DNA from: Balneolaceae bacterium
Lineage (GTDB): Bacteria > Bacteroidota > Rhodothermia > Balneolales > Balneolaceae
Assembly (NCBI GenBank): GCA_020832285.1
Contig: JAFIFB010000079.1
Coordinates: 1-64,000 of the forward strand
Direction: 5' to 3'
Length of the DNA: 64,000 bases
The translations under genes and the position numbers were made by a program. The first letter of the stretch is position 1, and every line of letters starts with the position of its first letter. A model generated the notes under the pieces. It did no database searches, had not been told where the DNA came from, and worked only from the letters and a program-made list of their open reading frames with translations. Of this stretch, positions 37,252 to 46,899 are shown piece after piece.

Positions 37252-38475
37252 GTGAGTTCCATTGGAAGTCTTGCAAATGTCACTTTGTTTAGTGCACAAT
37301 GGGCGCTGTCCGATACGGCAATGGATGAGTGTTATAAGGTAAACGGAAACGATGTTACAGAATGTGATGGCGACTTTTTCCTGGATGATAACGGGATAAC
37401 CATTCGCTGCCCTAATGTCGAACCGGGCGAAACGGGATTTGTAAACGATGTTGAATATGAGGCAGTAGACACTAATCTGTTGCAGAAACGCATCGACGAA
37501 GGAGCAGATTTGCAACGAGTTTGCACTTCACTTGTTACAAGAATGAGTGGCATGTTCTCTGGCGCGAGCTCATTTAACCAACCCATAGGCAGTTGGGATG
37601 TCAGCAGTGTGGGAAGTATGGGGAACATGTTCTCTGGCGCGAGTGCATTTAATCAACCCATAGGCAGTTGGGATGTCAGCAGTGTAACAGATATGAGTAA
37701 TATGTTTGGGAGAGCGAGTTCATTTAATCAACCCATAGGCAGTTGGAATGTCAGCAGTGTGACAGGGATGGGTTGGATGTTCAATGATGCGAGTTCATTT
37801 AATCAGCCCATAGGCAATTGGGATGTCAGCAGCGTGACAAATATGGGGCTCATGTTCAGAGGCGCGAGTTCATTTAATCAGCCCATTGGCAATTGGGATG
37901 TCAGCAGTGTGACAAATATGTCAAGAATGTTTCAAAGAGCTAGCACATTTAATCAACCCATAGGTAGTTGGGATGTCAGTAGTGTGACAGATCTGCGGGG
38001 AATGTTACATGGTGCGAGTTCATTTAATCAGCCCATAGGCAGTTGGAATGTCAGCAGTGTGGACGATATGGGTTGGATGTTCTATGATGCGAGTGCATTT
38101 AATCAACCCATAGGCAGTTGGGATGTCTGCAGTGTAACAGATATGAGTAATATGTTTGGGAGAGCGAGTTCATTTAATCAACCCATAGGCAGTTGGAATG
38201 TCAGCAGTGTGACGATTATGGGTTGGATGTTCAATGATGCGAGTTCATTTAACCAACCCATAGGTAGTTGGGATGTCAGCAGTGTGACATATTTTGGGGG
38301 AATGTTCGTTGGTGCAAGTTCTTTTGATCAAAATCTTAATGATTGGTGTACCTCAGAATCTATTGGTTGTAGTGGCAGTCCTTTATGCTCTTACGACAGT
38401 GAAGTTTACAAGTGCAACCCAAAAATGCCCCAGTGTGGTGAAGATGGATCTGTAATATGCCTGCGCGATGATTAG
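37252..38475 (+). CDS. BspA-type (DUF285) repeat region; 3' part of the amber-split gene
   Basis: Residues 101-350 are ten 25-residue repeats of the BspA/DUF285 type (M-F-x-x-ASSFNQPIG-W-VSSVT-M), with a partial eleventh. They form a leucine-rich-repeat-like surface stack used in adhesion in relatives. A Cys-rich tail follows (CSGSPLCSYDSEVYKCN). There is no signal peptide, and GTG 37252 is only the first possible start. The sequence back to the TAG at 37156 is in the same frame without another stop, so this is best seen as the C-terminal half of the lipoprotein at 35359. If not read through, it has no route to the surface. Confidence 0.8.
   Translation: MSSIGSLANVTLFSAQWALSDTAMDECYKVNGNDVTECDGDFFLDDNGITIRCPNVEPGETGFVNDVEYEAVDTNLLQKRIDEGADLQRVCTSLVTRMSGMFSGASSFNQPIGSWDVSSVGSMGNMFSGASAFNQPIGSWDVSSVTDMSNMFGRASSFNQPIGSWNVSSVTGMGWMFNDASSFNQPIGNWDVSSVTNMGLMFRGASSFNQPIGNWDVSSVTNMSRMFQRASTFNQPIGSWDVSSVTDLRGMLHGASSFNQPIGSWNVSSVDDMGWMFYDASAFNQPIGSWDVCSVTDMSNMFGRASSFNQPIGSWNVSSVTIMGWMFNDASSFNQPIGSWDVSSVTYFGGMFVGASSFDQNLNDWCTSESIGCSGSPLCSYDSEVYKCNPKMPQCGEDGSVICLRDD
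37552..38301 (+). repeat. Ten tandem 75-bp repeats encoding BspA units
   Basis: Each 75-base unit begins ATG-TT and contains TTTAATCAACCCATAGGCAG or a close variant. Units 2-4 (37648-37803) and units 8-10 (38098-38253) are nearly identical to each other over about 155 bases, exactly 450 bases apart. A six-unit block has therefore been duplicated or converted recently. Confidence 0.93.
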
Positions 38476-39000
38476 AGAATGGCCGATCGCACTTAATATA
38501 ATTCATAGGTTTATAAATGATTCGTTTCAATGCAATTAACCACTCCACAAGCAGTGTTTTGGTATTAAGTTTTTCGATACTGTGGCATAAGGTTTGTGAG
38601 ACTATTTAATGCTTAACAATTTTTAAAATTCCAGAAGTTTAATCGGCTGAAGAATAACATTCAACTTACTATTCGTTTTGGCAACTCTATTTATTTTTTA
38701 CGGATATTCGATAGATTCAGCTGAAGTTAACAACTTATGAGCAACTGAGTAATAAAATGAAACTCAATATTCAGCAAGTCTATATATAACAATGGTATCA
38801 TGCAGTCGAGTTAGCTTTTGGTTGCTGTTTGAGGTTAAGAATAATTGAAATAAACTGTATGGTATTTCAACTTAATGCTCTTACAAGTATAATACACGAA
38901 CTCAATGAAAGTAGTGATTTGAGCACACCACTTTTGTCCTTCTGGGAGTTGTGGTGGAAAACCACAGCTCCTTCTTTTTACCAAAACAAAATTCGCTTAG
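38476..39000. other. Intergenic stretch after the BspA-repeat gene
   Basis: This is AT-rich with many stops in all frames. No gene, terminator or structured RNA was recognised. Confidence 0.4.
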
Positions 39001-39141
39001 AACGACATCATCAGGCATACCCAGCAGATACATAAATTTGTACGTGGACAACTGGATTGGGACAAATCCCGGGAACTCCTGGATGAGATTTTAGAGTCCG
39101 AAGAGTGGATAAAGCATCTTGAAATGGACATGCTAATATAA
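39001..39141 (+). pseudogene. Remnant of a small protein gene
   Basis: An open frame directly after a stop reads NDIIRHTQQIHKFVRGQLDW and DKSRELLDEILESEEWIKHL, ending EMDMLI then TAA. It is amphipathic, charged and protein-like but has no start codon. The family is not recognised. It is likely the 3' end of a gene lost when the lipoprotein gene downstream was inserted. Confidence 0.3.
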
Positions 39142-39294
39142 ATGGTTGGGATAAGTGGTAAAAATTAGTTCTTCCTAATTTTTTCTGCAGATTTGGCAAA
39201 TTAAAAGGAGTATTATTCTACTAAATCTATAATGTAATCATGATTGGAATCGGCATTATGTTGAGGGCTGATCGATAGGCTAACCTCAAGACCC

Positions 39295-41247
39295 ATGAAA
39301 AAACTTCTTTGGCTACTTCCGGTAATAGGAATACTGTTACTTTTGACCCAATCCTGTTCTGATAGTTCGACATCTTCAGATACTCAACCTGAAACTGATG
39401 AAAATACTGTTTTAGAAGAAGTAGACAAAAATGGGGGAACATTCCTGTCTTCAGATGGAACTTTGAAAGTTCATTTTCCGGAAGACGCAATAAAGGGTAC
39501 AGGAACTCTAATAATTAAAAAACTAAATATTGATGACTCACCAGAGTTGGGTGTTGATTTTCTAAGTTCCGCTTATCAGATTGAGCTTAATGGTGGGGAA
39601 ATTTTAAAAGAAGTTGAAATAATCTTTAATGTACCAATTAGTATTAGTAAAAGAGAGAATAATCTTATTGGTAAATCCGGTGAATCAATGCGAGTGGTGA
39701 CTTGGTCAGATGAATTTGGGGTTTGGGTTGAACCAGAACAATCCTATTTACCAGAGTCAAATCAAATAATTGTTGAGACATTGGAATTTAGCATTTGGAA
39801 CATCACAGATATACCAACATGGGAATCTCCCAAAACAGTTACTTGGAATTTAGACAGACTACCAACCAACCCACAAGGCATGAATAACAGACAAGAAATT
39901 GAAACTGTTTTACAGAATATGTTTGACATATGGGAAGAACATACTCGGAGAGCCGAAATAAATTTTCAAAAAGTTTCAAGCTCTGAAAATGTAGATATAT
40001 CGATTACTTTTGAAGAAATCATAGGGTTACGTAAACTGATAGATTTTTTTAGAAGTGGTGAAACTATTGGATTTGCTGGTAATTTCTATGTTAATGGGAA
40101 TAGGTACGTGAAAATAGTATTCAATGATGATTTAGACTGGGGTCATCTTTATGGAGATAAAGGAAAATATCCATTAGATGAAGCGGCGTTACATGAAATA
40201 GGTCACGCTCTTGGTTTGTGGCATGCGTGTAGAAATTGTGAAAGTCCCCCAATTATGGCATCACGTATAGGCGGGGCTTGGCCAAGATTGTATCAGTATG
40301 ACATAAATCATTTTATGGAGAGATATAACATTGAGGTGAGTCTTCCAACGGTAAACACTAAGGAAATAAAAAATGTGACTTCAGAAACTGCACAAGCTGG
40401 TGGAGTTATTATTGATGATGGTAATTCTAACATCACAGATAAGGGTGTTTGCTGGAGCACCTCACAGAACCCTGGCCTGAATGATACTTGTACAACGGAT
40501 GGCAGCGGTACAGGCGAATTTACAAGTGATCTTATTGGTTTAAGCCCTGATACAGAATATTTCGTTCGAGCTTATGCTACCAATGAAGTGGGAACAGGCT
40601 TTGGTGACGAGAAAAACTTTACCACCGACTCTGAACCGGATCATGGCGATTGGCCCAGAGATACGGATACAGAAGTTGTAGATGTAACCAATCCTGCAAC
40701 CGGGAGAACATGGATGGACCGCAACCTGGGTGCCAGCCGTGCGGCAACCTCCAGCACCGACGAGCAGGCCTATGGAGATCTTTATCAATGGGGCAGGGCG
40801 GCGGATGGGCACCAGCGAAGAAATTCTGCTACCACCAGTACCCGAAGCAGCAGTGACCAGCCCGGCCACGGGAATTTTATTCTTGCACCAAATAATCCTT
40901 GGGACTGGCGCAGTCCTCAAAACAACCACTTGTGGCAGGGGGTCAACGGCATCAATAACCCTTGCCCTGCCGGCTACCGGTTGCCTACCGAGACCGAGTG
41001 GAACGCAGAGCGCCAAAGCTGGAGTAGTAAAGATCCGTCCGGGGCCTTTGCCTCTCCACTGAAATTGCCTGTCGCGGGCTACCGTGGCCTCGGTACTGGT
41101 TCAATCTACGATGTTGGCTTCCAGGGTGGCAGTTGGTCGAGTACGGTTTCTGGTATCTATTCACGGCACCAGTACTTCGGTAGAACAGCTGGTATGCAAT
41201 ACACATACCGCAGTGATGGGTCGACTGTTCGCTGCCTCAAGGACTAG
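39295..41247 (+). CDS. Surface lipoprotein with ZU5-like region, metzincin zinc site, FN3-like part and FISUMP domain
   Basis: The signal peptide MKKLLWLLPVIGILLLLTQSC matches the family, but the InlB-type repeats are absent. Residues about 45-175 look like a ZU5-type domain (GGTFLSSDGTLKVHFPEDAI). A matrixin-like protease domain (about 180-345) has the zinc motif HEIGHALGLWH at H300-H310. A Met follows soon after (PIMASRIGG), as in metzincins. An FN3-like part (about 360-450) contains KGVCWSTSQNP and YFVRAYATNEVG. The C-terminal FISUMP domain (about 475-650) has GRTWMDRNLGASRAAT, CPAGYRLPTETEWN and GGSWSSTVSG. It is likely a surface-anchored protease that also binds a ligand through the FISUMP fold. 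Confidence 0.87.
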   Translation: MKKLLWLLPVIGILLLLTQSCSDSSTSSDTQPETDENTVLEEVDKNGGTFLSSDGTLKVHFPEDAIKGTGTLIIKKLNIDDSPELGVDFLSSAYQIELNGGEILKEVEIIFNVPISISKRENNLIGKSGESMRVVTWSDEFGVWVEPEQSYLPESNQIIVETLEFSIWNITDIPTWESPKTVTWNLDRLPTNPQGMNNRQEIETVLQNMFDIWEEHTRRAEINFQKVSSSENVDISITFEEIIGLRKLIDFFRSGETIGFAGNFYVNGNRYVKIVFNDDLDWGHLYGDKGKYPLDEAALHEIGHALGLWHACRNCESPPIMASRIGGAWPRLYQYDINHFMERYNIEVSLPTVNTKEIKNVTSETAQAGGVIIDDGNSNITDKGVCWSTSQNPGLNDTCTTDGSGTGEFTSDLIGLSPDTEYFVRAYATNEVGTGFGDEKNFTTDSEPDHGDWPRDTDTEVVDVTNPATGRTWMDRNLGASRAATSSTDEQAYGDLYQWGRAADGHQRRNSATTSTRSSSDQPGHGNFILAPNNPWDWRSPQNNHLWQGVNGINNPCPAGYRLPTETEWNAERQSWSSKDPSGAFASPLKLPVAGYRGLGTGSIYDVGFQGGSWSSTVSGIYSRHQYFGRTAGMQYTYRSDGSTVRCLKD

Positions 41248-41647
41248 TGTTATGTCAAAGATAAAACGTCGGGTAAGTCATCAGATGAGTTTTTCTAAAA
41301 TTAAACCAATGAAGATAATTGGGATGATCCCGGATCGACTCGTCTGAAAACTCACTCACACTTATACAGTTGACACGACACTAGTCTTGAGGGCAAGAAG
41401 AAGGGTTAATACTTATGATTCATTCTGACATTTCTGACACTTTAATTATTCCATCCCGCAGGGAGGTATCATGATAAACTACCGTCTTTGGTAGTTGAAT
41501 TTTTTTCAAAACATCATTACAATTGTACAGAAAATAACATTTTCAAAAAATGCAGGACGTTTTACCATTTATCGCGAAGGCATATTTTACAAGTGCTAAA
41601 ATGAGGATGTAACGGTCTTTAATACTTCTTAAAAAGATGTATTATTT
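41248..41647. other. Intergenic stretch between the FISUMP gene and the thioredoxin-like pseudogene
   Basis: About 400 bases with no credible gene. ATG-started frames of about 30 codons exist (for example at 41251) but lack support. Confidence 0.35.
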
Positions 41648-43029
41648 ATGAAAAAAATCTGGCTGTTTCTGATTTTTATATCCGGCTTTGGTTGTGCTAA
41701 TGCCCAAACCATCTCCGGTACTTTTCCTCTGCTTGCTGGTGAGAAGATTCGGCTGGAAGGATTCGAAGGGTTTGAGTCCTACCTAATCAGCACCACAGAC
41801 ATTTCTCAAGACGGAACCTTTACGTTGGAATATTCCCGTGCCAACTATGGGGGGAACTGGTTTCAGAGGGTGGCAGTTCCTTTATGGTGATCTTATCCGG
41901 AGAGGAGCTTGAGCTGAAAGGAGAGGCGCTTAGCGTACCTGAGAGCATCGAGATTGTAAAAGGGAATGAAAACCGTTTATTTGAGCAGTATGCCGGCGAG
42001 CACCCCCGGCGGGTGCAAACCCTGAGCGCGTGGATATATCTGAATCAAATCTACCAGAGCGACTCCCTGTTTGCCATGCAAGAGGAGCCACGCAAAGCCA
42101 TTACACAGGAAATGGGACGAATACGCCGCGAAGATAATGCATTTATTGAAGAACTTGATTCCGATTCCTATCTTCGCTGGTACCTGCAGGTGCGCAAGCT
42201 GGTAAACTCTGTACCGGTGGTTGCCCAAATCCGAACCGAAGAAATTCCACAGACTATCCAGGGGTTCAGAGAACTTGATCATACCGACGAGCGCCTCCAC
42301 AGAAGCGGGCTGTTGGGTGATGTGATTGAAAGCCACGTATGGCTCATTGAAAACAGCGGCCGCTCGCTGGATTCGGTCTTCGTGGAGCTGGATCACTCCA
42401 TTGATATCCTCACCGATCAGCTTGCATTCGAACCTGCACTATTCAACGAAATCATGGAGTACCTATTCGATTTATTGCAGCAGCGCAGCCTCTATACCTC
42501 CTCGGAACATCTTGCCCTGAGCCTGCTGGACAGTTATTCTGACCTCATTCGCTCCCGGCTGGCCAGTAAGCTGGAGATTTACCGCACCACGAAACCCGGT
42601 AACACGGCGCCGGATATTGACTTCACAAAAAGTACACTTCGTCCAAATGGTATAATTGCCACCCGCCTGAGCGAGATTGATGCGGACTACATACTGGTTA
42701 TCTTTGCAGCAGGATGGTGTCCGCACTGCCGTCAGATGAAACCTGAACTGTTGGAGCACTATCCCGCCTGGCGTGAAGCAGGCGTGGAAGTGGTACTTGT
42801 TAGCCTGGACGATTCGCCCGAAAGTTTTGAACAGTTTGCAAGTGATCTGAATCTAATCAGTACCACTGACTTCCAACGATGGGACAGCCCGATGGTGAAG
42901 GAGTATCATGTGAATAGCATTCCGGCAATGGTACTTTTAGATCAAAATCTGGAGATCCTGATTCATCCCAATTCAATCCAGCATATGGATGCCTGGGTGG
43001 ACTGGTATCTCGTGCAGGGGAAACGTTAA
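41648..43029 (+). pseudogene. TlpA/thioredoxin-like exported protein, frameshifted in a G-run
   Basis: Two frames make one protein. The first (41648-41890) has a signal peptide (MKKIWLFLIFISGFGCANAQ) and the start of a DUF4369-like beta domain (GTFPLLAGEKIRLEGFEGFE). The second frame, read back from 41884, gives GELVSEGGSSFMVILSGEEL, which continues that domain. The frames meet at a run of six G (41849-41854); a seventh G would restore one reading frame of about 460 residues. The C-terminal thioredoxin domain has AAGWCPHCRQMKPELLEHYP, with a CPHC redox site. When intact it would be a periplasmic thiol-disulfide oxidoreductase. As written, it is inactive or phase-off. Confidence 0.85.
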
Positions 43030-43093
43030 GATCCCTGGTTGTTCCTGCTACTCTTAAACAAGGCATTAGATAAAGCTCGGGATTTTTTAATAT

Positions 43094-43210
43094 TGCAATT
43101 AAAATTCTGCATACTCAGCGAATTGAAAGGAGTTTACATGTAATCGCGAAACTTTAACAGGTTTGGTATTTGGCACTCAGAGGAGTTTATCAAACTTATC
43201 CTCATGACCT
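43094..43210 (+). repeat. Conserved leader of the lipoprotein family, copy D
   Basis: This is almost identical to 35241-35358, with one base missing near 43170. AAAGGAG is followed by ATG-TAA at 43138-43143. It ends at the ATG of the next lipoprotein. Confidence 0.85.
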
Positions 43211-45280
43211 ATGAAAAAACTTCTTTGGCTACTTCCGATAATAGGGGCACTGCTACTTTTGGGCCAATCCTGTTCAACGGAAAACACTCCTGTTTATCAG
43301 TTAAATACGTCGGTGGAACCCTCGGATGCCGGAACTGTGAACCAGTCAGCTCAGCAGGTCGATCAGGGAGAAACGATAACTATTACCGCTAACGCCAATG
43401 AACACTGGGTATTTGACCGGTGGAGTGGGGATCACGTTGGCACCCAAAACCCAGCCTCTGTAGTGATGGATGCTGATAAAAATGTTACTGCTCTTTTTGA
43501 AAAAAGAGACTACCCACTGATAATCCATATAGAAGGGGAAGGAACGGTTGATGAAAGAGTGGTGCAAGCTAAAACAACAGATTATCCACATGGTACGGTG
43601 GTGGAGTTAACTGCAAATCCCAAAGAAGGTTGGAAGTTTAGTGGTTGGGAAGAAGATTTAGTAGGTGAAGAAAATCCCGTTGAAATTACTATCGAAGAAG
43701 AGAGAATGGTTACTGCAAATTTTGAAAGAATTGAATATTCACTCAATATAGAAATTGAAGGTAAGGGTGAAGTAAAACAGACTATTGTCAGTTCGAAAGT
43801 TGTGGATTACCCGCATGGGTCGGTTCTTGAATTAGAAGCTGTACCAGAGTCTGGTTCGGTTTTTACAGGCTGGCAGGGAGATATTACTGGTATTGAAAAT
43901 CCAATTGAGCTTGAAATGCTGGGTGAATATACAATTAAAGCAATATTTGAAGAAGTTGCCGATATAGAGGTGGAGGGAAAAGGTTCTGTACATATTGAAC
44001 TTTATAATGATGAAGATCAACATTATCAACAAAAACAAGGCTCCACCGGAAGTAGTTTCAGAACCGGACGCAGATTCAGATTGGCTCCTTACCCGGCCCC
44101 TAAATTTAAATTTTCTCACTGGGAAGGAGCTTATGAAGGAAATGAAGAGACAATTATAGTTGAAGAAGAAGAGGACTTAATAAATATAAGAGCTGTTTTT
44201 TTAACGGAAGAGGCTCAATGGGAACTGCAATTCCACGAGGATGATATTGATTATAATAGCGGTCTAGATTCAAGAGAGACAGAAATCTTTTTAATGGATG
44301 TAAACTTTGCAAATTCCCGTCTTGGATATGCTGTTGGAGGTGGGGCTTCAACTCATTCAAGAAGTTTGATTTTAAAAACTTCTGATGGTGGAGAAACATG
44401 GAGGGAATGGGCTGAATTAGTTGGGACAAGAGAGAAATTTACTTCAGTGTATTCCAGACAAATAAGAAATAGTAATTTCACATGGGCGGGCGGATGGAAT
44501 GGATCTGTGGTTCGAATTACTTCAGGAACAGGATTCGAAGAATTTCATGGATATGAAACAAGAAGTTATGATGGGCAGCCAAATGTTTCAGGAATGCATT
44601 TTTTTCCGGATGTAGATCCAACACGTTCAGTTTCAGAAGGAATTATTACACGATTTGGTGGCCGTAGATATGGAATGTTAAGGAAAAGCTGCTGTATTGG
44701 TTGGTCACCCTACAATCAGTATGGTTCTTTTTGGAATGAAGTTAATTTTCCATATGCATTGCAAGATATCCACTTTCATAAGGGGTGGGGAAACCAAGGT
44801 GAAAAGAACGGTTGGGTTGTTGGATTTACTACGGATCGACGAACTGCTACTGACTGGGATTATATTGGCATAGTCGGACGAACTACGGATCGTGGGTATA
44901 CCTGGGAACTAATCAGGTCAAACATTCATGCAAGGTTTTTGGCTGTTTACTCATTGGGTAAAAATACAGCCTGGGTTACAGGCAGTGCCGGTGGATCTTC
45001 AAGAAGAGGTGGTGTTATTTATCGAACAACCGATGGAGGGGGAAATTGGGAACTACAACTTGAAACTGAAGCGCAGATAACGGATATTCATTTCACAGAT
45101 CATTTTAATGGATGGGCGGTCAGTCGTAGGACTATTTACCGAACAAGAGACGGAGGCGAAAATTGGTATGTAGAAGCATCACTGAGTAGTACACTAAATG
45201 CAATATATTTTACAGATCGAAATCACGGCTGGGCCGTCGGTTATCGCGGTAGTATATATCGATATTTTCCAGTGGAGTAA
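43211..45280 (+). CDS. Surface lipoprotein: InlB-type repeats plus Ycf48/BNR-like propeller
   Basis: The signal peptide MKKLLWLLPIIGALLLLGQSC and the first InlB-type repeats are nearly the same as at 33219 and 35359. There are three to four repeats (about 24-320), the later ones diverged. The C-terminal module (about 335-689) is a beta-propeller of Ycf48/BNR type, with LILKTSDGGETWREW, GRTTDRGYTWELI, VIYRTTDGGGNWELQ and IYRTRDGGENWYVEA, and paired strands such as FNGWAVSRRTIY and NHGWAVGYRGSIY. The module probably binds a protein or glycan at the cell surface. The ligand is unknown. Confidence 0.87.
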   Translation: MKKLLWLLPIIGALLLLGQSCSTENTPVYQLNTSVEPSDAGTVNQSAQQVDQGETITITANANEHWVFDRWSGDHVGTQNPASVVMDADKNVTALFEKRDYPLIIHIEGEGTVDERVVQAKTTDYPHGTVVELTANPKEGWKFSGWEEDLVGEENPVEITIEEERMVTANFERIEYSLNIEIEGKGEVKQTIVSSKVVDYPHGSVLELEAVPESGSVFTGWQGDITGIENPIELEMLGEYTIKAIFEEVADIEVEGKGSVHIELYNDEDQHYQQKQGSTGSSFRTGRRFRLAPYPAPKFKFSHWEGAYEGNEETIIVEEEEDLINIRAVFLTEEAQWELQFHEDDIDYNSGLDSRETEIFLMDVNFANSRLGYAVGGGASTHSRSLILKTSDGGETWREWAELVGTREKFTSVYSRQIRNSNFTWAGGWNGSVVRITSGTGFEEFHGYETRSYDGQPNVSGMHFFPDVDPTRSVSEGIITRFGGRRYGMLRKSCCIGWSPYNQYGSFWNEVNFPYALQDIHFHKGWGNQGEKNGWVVGFTTDRRTATDWDYIGIVGRTTDRGYTWELIRSNIHARFLAVYSLGKNTAWVTGSAGGSSRRGGVIYRTTDGGGNWELQLETEAQITDIHFTDHFNGWAVSRRTIYRTRDGGENWYVEASLSSTLNAIYFTDRNHGWAVGYRGSIYRYFPVE

Positions 45281-45361
45281 TCTTCTTGACTTAGGTAAAA
45301 AACTAATTTACGTTTTTAATTAAATTCAGTTAAGTACACTCCAGAATCTCAGAGGCACATC

Positions 45362-45437
45362 CACTTTGCTATTGTTGAATCCTCAGGCTTTTCTATAAGC
45401 AAAGTGCCTTAAGACTTTCAAAGTCTTTCGATTTTTT
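45362..45437 (+). terminator. Hairpins after the Ycf48-like lipoprotein gene
   Basis: CACTTTGCT (45362-45370) pairs with AGCAAAGTG (45398-45406). A second small stem, AAGACTT/AAGTCTT (45411-45427), is followed by a run of seven T. It probably ends the lipoprotein transcript. The rest of 45281-45888 is AT-rich, shows no gene, and must hold the promoter of the next operon. Confidence 0.55.
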
Positions 45438-45888
45438 TATAAGCCATACACAAAGAAACTGAACAACCATATTCAAAAATATAAAGAGTTCGGGAGTTTT
45501 TTTACCAAGTTGTCACCTTTTCATGCCTGAAAGTTACATGTTCGTGTAGTGCTTTGACATCTCTTCGTTTTTTACATTCTTCAGCGAGAATTGCCAAATT
45601 TCCAGGAATAAGTCATAGTACTTTTTGACGGATACCATATAATGATATGAATCAACAAATCAATTTTTGTCAGGTATTAGCAGGAATTATGAAATGGTTC
45701 AGTAATACTATAAAAAAATTAATAAAATTTTTCTGCACCTCTCTCAATCTGCCATGACATAGGTACTCAAACGAATAAATATTCAACCTAAGCATCCGAA
45801 TAACCTATAAAGGTCTGTTAAAGAAGAGATTCATTCATCGAATGATCAGTCTCTAAAATGCGCAGATTCTTAATAGATAAATATTTTC

Positions 45889-46899
45889 ATGGCAGATATT
45901 ACTGAAAAGCTACTATTACCAAAGCTACTGATTGGCTCTTTACTTTTTATTCTCGCTTGCGAAAGCGCTGTTATGAGAGAGTTCAATACTCATATGGCTG
46001 GGAGTGATTTCCGTTCGGCAGAGCAAATGCTCGAAAGAGAACTCTCGCAAAATCCTAACAGTGCCGAAGCAAATTTCCTGATGGGTAATGTTCTCAGCCG
46101 GGAGAAGCAATATACCGAAGCCAACACCTATTTTGAACGTTCACTGAATTCCAGCTCAATGTATCGCGAGCATATAGACTATCTAAAAGAGAGAAACTAT
46201 CGGCTGGAATTAAATGCGGGTATTGATGCCTGGGAACGAGAACGTTTCCAGCAAACTGTGCAACTACTTACCTACGCCAACCAGATTTATCCTGAACGGA
46301 TTGAAGTGTACCCTACACTTGGAAGTGCTCTTACAGAAACCGGACAGCACGAAGATGCCCAGCACATGTACCTGCAATGCCTCAATTTTGAACCCGAAAA
46401 TTTTCAATGCGGATTAAATCTCGCAAAATCGTATTACAGTACTTCTATGTATGATGAGGCCATACGTATTGCTCAGGAATTTTCTGAATACTATTCTACA
46501 AATGCCACATTCCTGAAGATACTTGCTTATTCAAATTTTGAAACTGGACACCTTGACCAGGCCCAGGATGCTTTTGACAGAAAATTGAACTTACAAGTAA
46601 ATAATGAAGCTATAAAGCAATTTGCTATTGAGTTGAACAATATCGGAGAGATTTATAGAGCAGAACAATACTTCAGGCGATACCTGGAGCGGATGCCGAG
46701 AGATAAAGACGTCTTGAGCGCACTTTCTTACATCTATTTAGAAACGGGAAATTTCCGGTTAATGGTACAGGCAAACGAGCGCCTTGTTGCTATGGAACCC
46801 GCGAACAGACAGCTCAAAGAAAATTTGATGCTTGCGTATGAACTGCATGGAGATATTGACAACTACAGAGCGATTAAATCTGACCTTGGCCTGGATTAA
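45889..46899 (+). CDS. TPR-repeat lipoprotein, first gene of the motor operon
   Basis: The lipoprotein-type signal is KLLLPKLLIGSLLFILAC, Cys at about residue 24. Five or more TPR units follow (SAEANFLMGNVLSREKQYTEANTYFERSL, YPTLGSALTETGQHEDAQHMYLQCL, YDEAIRIAQEFSEYY, HLDQAQDAFDRKLNL, VLSALSYIYLETGNFRLMVQANERL). It probably scaffolds partners in the periplasm at a membrane. The stop overlaps the next start (TAATG), showing translational coupling with the surface-protein gene. Confidence 0.85.
   Translation: MADITEKLLLPKLLIGSLLFILACESAVMREFNTHMAGSDFRSAEQMLERELSQNPNSAEANFLMGNVLSREKQYTEANTYFERSLNSSSMYREHIDYLKERNYRLELNAGIDAWERERFQQTVQLLTYANQIYPERIEVYPTLGSALTETGQHEDAQHMYLQCLNFEPENFQCGLNLAKSYYSTSMYDEAIRIAQEFSEYYSTNATFLKILAYSNFETGHLDQAQDAFDRKLNLQVNNEAIKQFAIELNNIGEIYRAEQYFRRYLERMPRDKDVLSALSYIYLETGNFRLMVQANERLVAMEPANRQLKENLMLAYELHGDIDNYRAIKSDLGLD

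Noticed and set aside
40540-41016. 158-codon open frame on the minus strand
   Set aside because: It is antisense to the FISUMP domain; it is explained by the GC-rich coding sequence of that gene.
41251-41346. Small ATG-started frame after the FISUMP gene
   Set aside because: It is 31 codons, basic, and lacks a ribosome site or known relatives.
45540-45680. Minus-strand protein-like stretch before the motor operon
   Set aside because: It is about 40 codons without start, family or conservation evidence; left as intergenic.
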